Origin: Stenotrophomonas sp. SAM-B
Lineage (GTDB): Bacteria; Pseudomonadota; Gammaproteobacteria; Xanthomonadales; Xanthomonadaceae
Length of the DNA: 64,000 nt
Reading direction: 5' to 3'
Assembly: GCF_013387485.1 (NCBI RefSeq)
Contig: NZ_JABBXB010000002.1
Coordinates: 720,168 to 784,167 of the forward strand
Within the stretch, counting starts at the first letter, position 1, and each line of letters opens with the position of its first letter. Positions 60,306-64,000 of this stretch are shown here, piece by piece. Both the position numbers and the translations under genes were made by a program. The notes below the pieces were generated by a model, which worked only from the letters and a program-made list of their open reading frames with translations, ran no database searches and was not told the DNA's origin.

Positions 60306-60490
60306 GGCAGGCGCGGGCATCGTGCGGATTTGGCCGATTATCGCTCGGCCATGCTGCAATTGTGCTTGTACAGCGGCTTCAGCTTTGGCTAAGGTACAGC
60401 GGGCCCCGCACCGCTGGGGCGCCCAGTCGCCATCAGGGCGTGCGGCAATGTACCGCGCGCCTCACCTTTGTTCATTTAGGGAAGCACTGC

Positions 60491-61969
60491 ATGCTGAAGT
60501 CTCTGTTGAGGGTCAAACCGGTCGCACCGGCACCGCACGTCGATGCCGGCGAGCCCATCGAAGGCAGCCTGGACGGCGAGCCAACACTGAAACGGACCCT
60601 CACAGCGAAACACCTCATCCTGCTGGGCATCGGTGCGGTGATCGGTGCCGGCATCTTCGTGCTCACCGGCCAGGCGGCGGCGAACCACGCCGGCCCTGCC
60701 GTGATGCTGTCGTTCGTGTTCGCCGGCTTCGCCTGCGCACTGGCCGGCCTGTGCTACGCCGAGTTCGCGGCGATGATGCCGGTCTCCGGTAGCGCCTACT
60801 CGTACTCCTACGCCACCCTCGGCGAGGGCATGGCCTGGTTCATCGGCTGGTGCCTGGTGCTGGAGTACCTGTTCGCCTCGGCCTCGGTCGCGGTGGGCTG
60901 GTCGGCGTACCTGATCAGCTTCATCACCACCACGCTCAACATGCCGTTCCCGGACGCGCTGAGCGCCGCGCCCATCGCCTGGACCGGCCATGAATTCATC
61001 TCCTCCGGCAAGCTGTTCAACCTGCCGGCGGTGCTGATCGTGGCGGCCGTCTCCGGCCTGCTGTACGTCGGCGTGACCCAGTCGGCGTTCGTCAACGCGA
61101 TCATCGTGGCGATCAAGGTCACCGTGATCTGTCTGTTCATCGGTTTTGGTGCGGCGCATCTGGACCCGGCGAACTGGACCCCGTTCATTCCGGAGAACAC
61201 CGGCGTGCCGGGTGAGTTCGGCTGGAGCGGCGTGTTCCGTGCGGCGACCATCGTGTTCTTCGCCTACATCGGCTTCGATGCGGTCTCCACCGCTGCCGGC
61301 GAAACCAAGGACCCGCAGCGCAACATGCCGATCGGCCTGCTCGGCTCGCTGGCCGTGTGCACCATCGTCTACATCATCGTCTGTGCTGTGCTGACCGGCA
61401 TGATGCCGTACCACCTGCTGGGCACCGACAAGCCGGTCGCCACGGCGCTGGAGCCCTACCCGACCCTGTCCTGGCTCAAGACCGCAGTGGAAATCGGCGC
61501 GATCGCCGGTCTGTCGTCGGTGGTACTGGTGATGATGATGGGCCAGACCCGCATTGCCTACACGATCTCCCGAGACGGCCTGCTGCCGAAGATATTCGGC
61601 AAGGTGCACAAGCGATTCCGCACCCCGTACTGGAGCACGATCGTGGTAGGTGCCGTCGCCGCCACCCTGGCGGGCACCGTGCCGCTGAACGTGCTCGGCG
61701 AGCTGGTCTCGATGGGCACCCTGCTGGCCTTCGCCACGGTATGCATCGGCGTGCTGATCCTGCGCTACACGCGCCCGGAGCTGGAACGGCCGTTCCGCGT
61801 GCCGCTGGTGTGGGTGATCTGCCCGCTGGGCGCGCTGGCCTGTCTGTTCCTGTTCTACCAGGCCTTCGTGGTGCACTGGCACCTGTTCGTGGCGTGGACC
61901 CTGCTGGGTCTGTGCATCTACTTCGGCTACGGCATCCGCCACAGCAAGCTGAACAAGAAGAACGCCTGA
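60491..61969 (+). CDS. APC-family amino acid permease (first of two)
   Basis: 492-residue, twelve-helix inner-membrane permease of the APC superfamily, like the YfnA/cationic amino acid transporter group. Marks: LILLGIGAVIGAGIFVLTGQ in helix 1, AGLCYAEFAAMMPVSGSAYSYSYAT, FFAYIGFDAVSTAAGETKDPQRNMP and TRIAYTISRDGLLPKIF. Likely substrates are cationic or neutral amino acids. A 41-residue hydrophilic N-terminus precedes helix 1. A close paralogue follows after 68 bp; a short GC hairpin (61979-61997) lies between them. Confidence 0.88.
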   Translation: MLKSLLRVKPVAPAPHVDAGEPIEGSLDGEPTLKRTLTAKHLILLGIGAVIGAGIFVLTGQAAANHAGPAVMLSFVFAGFACALAGLCYAEFAAMMPVSGSAYSYSYATLGEGMAWFIGWCLVLEYLFASASVAVGWSAYLISFITTTLNMPFPDALSAAPIAWTGHEFISSGKLFNLPAVLIVAAVSGLLYVGVTQSAFVNAIIVAIKVTVICLFIGFGAAHLDPANWTPFIPENTGVPGEFGWSGVFRAATIVFFAYIGFDAVSTAAGETKDPQRNMPIGLLGSLAVCTIVYIIVCAVLTGMMPYHLLGTDKPVATALEPYPTLSWLKTAVEIGAIAGLSSVVLVMMMGQTRIAYTISRDGLLPKIFGKVHKRFRTPYWSTIVVGAVAATLAGTVPLNVLGELVSMGTLLAFATVCIGVLILRYTRPELERPFRVPLVWVICPLGALACLFLFYQAFVVHWHLFVAWTLLGLCIYFGYGIRHSKLNKKNA

Positions 61970-62037
61970 ATGCTGCCAGGCCGGCCCAGCGCCGGCCCGG
62001 TCGTTTGATACGTCGCGCCTGAGAAGAAGTCCAAACC

Positions 62038-63465
62038 ATGTTCAAGCAACTGTGGGCCACCAAGCATCCGCACGCCGCCCATGAAGACGCCAACGGGCTG
62101 AGCCTGCGCCGTACCCTCGGCCCCTGGGGCCTGACCGCGCTGGGCATCGGCGCGGTGATCGGCGGCGGCATCTTCGTGATCACCGGCCAGGCCGCTGCCA
62201 ACCATGCCGGCCCGGCGATCATGCTGTCGTTCGTACTGGCCGCGATCTGCTGCGCGTTCTGCGCGATGGCCTATGCCGAGTTCGCGGCGATGGTGCCGGT
62301 CTCCGGCAGTGCCTACACCTATACCTATGCCACGTTCGGCGAGCTCTCGGCCTGGTTCATCGGCTGGATGCTGGTACTCGAATACGGCGTTTCCGCCTCG
62401 GCGGTGGCAGTCAGCTGGACCGGCTATTTCCTGAGCCTGCTCAGTCACTTCGACATCCATCTGCCGGCCGCGCTGGTCAGTGCGCCACTGGATGGCCAGC
62501 TGCGCCCGACCGGCGCCATCGCCAACATCCCGGCCGCCGTGCTGGTGCTGCTGCTGACCTGGCTGTGCTACGTGGGCATCAGCAAATCCTCGGCCATGAA
62601 CATGGCGATGGTGGTGCTCAAGACCGCGCTGATCCTGCTGGTGATCGTGGTGGGCTGGAAGTACGTGGATCCGGCCAACTGGACGCCGTTCATTCCGGAC
62701 AACGAAGGCCCGGGCAAGTACGGCTTCGATGGCGTGCTGCGCGGTGCGGCGATGGTGTTCTTCGCCTACATCGGTTTCGAGGCGGTCTCGGTGGCCGCGC
62801 AGGAATCGCACAAGCCGCAGCGCGACATGCCGATCGGCATGATGCTCTCGCTGGTGATCTGCACGGTGCTGTACATCGCCATGGCGGCGGTGATGACCGG
62901 GCTGGTGCCGTACCAGCTGCTGGGCACGGACGAGCCAGTGGTGACCGCGGTGGCGGCGCATCCGCAACTGGGCTGGCTGCGCGTGGTCGTGGAGATCGGC
63001 GCGCTGATCGGGCTGTCGTCGGTGGTGCTGGTGATGGTGATCGCGCAGCCCCGCATCTTCATGATCATGGGCCGCGACGGGCTGTTGCCGCCGCTGTTCA
63101 CCAAGATCCACCCCAAGTACCGCACGCCGCACATCAACACGGTGATCACGGGCATCGGCATCGCGCTGCTGGCGGCGGTGTTCCCGCTCGACGTCCTCGG
63201 CGAGCTGACTTCGATGGGCACGCTGATCGCGTTCGCGGCGGTCTGCGCGGGCGTGCTGATCCTGCGCCGCACCCAGCCGGACCTGCCGCGTCCGTTCCGG
63301 ATGCCGATGGCGTGGCTGATCTGCAGTCTGGGCGTGCTCAGCTGCATCGCGCTGCTGACGGCGATGACGGCGCACAACTGGATGCTGATGGGCTTCTGGA
63401 CGCTGGGCGGTTTCGCGATCTATTTCAGCTACGGTTATCGCCATAGCCGCTTGCGCGGGAAGTAA
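62038..63465 (+). CDS. APC-family amino acid permease (second of two)
   Basis: 475-residue APC permease with the same landmarks as its upstream paralogue: LTALGIGAVIGGGIFVITGQ, FCAMAYAEFAAMVPVSGSAYTYTYATFG, FFAYIGFEAVSVAAQESHKPQRDMP and GRDGLLPPLF. It differs mainly in the N-terminus and in the loop between helices 5 and 6 (KSSAMNMAMV), so the two may handle different amino acids after a tandem duplication. The start is preceded by a GAAGAAG stretch. No gene follows to the window end. Confidence 0.88.
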   Translation: MFKQLWATKHPHAAHEDANGLSLRRTLGPWGLTALGIGAVIGGGIFVITGQAAANHAGPAIMLSFVLAAICCAFCAMAYAEFAAMVPVSGSAYTYTYATFGELSAWFIGWMLVLEYGVSASAVAVSWTGYFLSLLSHFDIHLPAALVSAPLDGQLRPTGAIANIPAAVLVLLLTWLCYVGISKSSAMNMAMVVLKTALILLVIVVGWKYVDPANWTPFIPDNEGPGKYGFDGVLRGAAMVFFAYIGFEAVSVAAQESHKPQRDMPIGMMLSLVICTVLYIAMAAVMTGLVPYQLLGTDEPVVTAVAAHPQLGWLRVVVEIGALIGLSSVVLVMVIAQPRIFMIMGRDGLLPPLFTKIHPKYRTPHINTVITGIGIALLAAVFPLDVLGELTSMGTLIAFAAVCAGVLILRRTQPDLPRPFRMPMAWLICSLGVLSCIALLTAMTAHNWMLMGFWTLGGFAIYFSYGYRHSRLRGK

Positions 63466-64000
63466 GGATCACACTTAAGGCCACGGCCGAAGCGGCGGCT
63501 GAAGCAACGGCTATCTTGTTTCGGTCGGTTTGGCGGGGTGGTGTGGGTTCGCGGGGGACGCCGTGAATCCATCCCTGGAGGCTTATGTCGCCGCTCGCTC
63601 ATATGCGCTTTCCTGCGCATATGGCTAGACCGGGGCTGGGCTCCTGCCCAGCCCGTCGGGCGCATGCGCCCGACCCATGCGGCTCATACCCCCTCCAACC
63701 CACACCACCCCGCCTCTGACAGTCGGCAGGTGACGGTACCGAAGGCAAATGCCACGCCCAATAGCCACTGTCCCTTTTTGCACGGTTTGATATGCCTGCA
63801 CGCGCATAGATGTGTGGAGGGCCGGACGGGGTGGGGTTTGAGGGGGTATGAGCCGCATGGATGCGGCGACATAAGCCTTATCTGTTCGGAATCTGGCAGC
63901 TTAGGTGCCGAGAGCCGGCGTGGGCCGCCGTACGAGCCTGGATCTGAGCGATCGCCATGTAGCTTGGCGCCCACGCCGGAATCTCCCTTGATCCGCCCGA
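63466..64000. repeat. Gene-free region with nested inverted repeats and hairpins
   Basis: No credible gene is seen in these 535 bp. Three perfect long-range inverted pairs occur: A, 18 bp, 63532-63549 with 63697-63714; B, 15 bp, 63580-63594 with 63863-63877; C, 18 bp, 63676-63693 with 63842-63859. Between B-left and C-left stand three local hairpins: 63600-63623 (9-bp stem), 63633-63654 (9-bp stem, TCCT loop) and the 20-bp perfect palindrome 63655-63674. Pairs B and C nest, while A crosses them. This resembles a species-specific intergenic repeat cluster or a structured RNA; which one is not clear. Confidence 0.65.
63600..63674 (-). ncRNA. Candidate structured RNA with AGGA-loop hairpins
   Basis: Read on the minus strand, three adjacent stems stand in a row; two of them expose AGGA in the loop (63642-63645, and within 63609-63614 as AGGAAA). 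GGA in a hairpin loop is the binding signal for RsmA/CsrA. No promoter or terminator could be assigned, and the same sequences may simply be a repeat, so this is only a candidate. Confidence 0.25.

Overview
The window reads as about 64 kb of high-GC chromosome from a Stenotrophomonas species (Lysobacteraceae, S. maltophilia complex or close relative). Three things point there. It carries the complete rpf locus for diffusible-signal-factor (DSF) quorum sensing: acnA/rpfA, rpfB, rpfF, convergent rpfG-rpfC, then lysS, prfB, a LytTR gene like rpfD, an RpfE-type gene and recJ. Three copies of a 23-bp GTAG-ended palindrome of the SMAG type lie between rpfE and recJ. The gene order acnB-acnA-rpfB-rpfF is the one known from xanthomonads.

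Layout. 1-5.8 kb: a leftward gene set (RraA-type aldolase, PrpF-type tautomerase, DctA-like symporter, OprB-like porin) with a divergent LysR regulator that has two HTH domains. 5.9-12.3 kb: acnB and acnA around a small AbrB-PIN toxin-antitoxin pair. 12.4-13.5 kb: a Phd/zeta-type toxin-antitoxin pair. 13.7-19.8 kb: rpfB, rpfF, rpfC, rpfG. RpfF makes DSF, RpfB is the acyl-CoA ligase, RpfC is the hybrid sensor kinase and RpfG the HD-GYP c-di-GMP phosphodiesterase. 19.9-24.7 kb: lysS, prfB with its programmed +1 frameshift, an M48 protease and the LytTR gene. 24.8-30.8 kb: envelope and exported proteins. 30.8-40.1 kb: a long leftward set of dapB, carA, a small exported-protein gene, carB, greA, rpfE, recJ and another exported protein.

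40.3-42.4 kb: MerR regulator, flavodoxin-fold oxidoreductase and a low-GC patch with a decayed gene and an orphan gene. 42.5-44.9 kb: feoA-feoB-small Cys-rich membrane protein, with a possible Fur site. 45-50.3 kb: acyl-CoA catabolism (enoyl-CoA hydratase, HMG-CoA lyase, short-chain dehydrogenase) interrupted by a PAS-GGDEF-EAL protein. 50.4-56.8 kb: EfpL, lipoproteins, a BaeSR-like two-component system and a DUF4105 protein. 56.8-59.7 kb: divergent D-2-hydroxyglutarate dehydrogenase and serA. 59.7-63.5 kb: a Nudix hydrolase and two tandem APC permeases. 63.5-64 kb: no gene, but a dense set of inverted repeats and hairpins.

Most of this is conserved housekeeping and signalling DNA. The more unusual parts are the double-HTH LysR regulator, the two toxin-antitoxin modules either side of acnA, the hairpin cluster at the right end, the palindrome after serA, and the gene inserted between carA and carB. 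All calls come from reading the sequence; no database search was possible.
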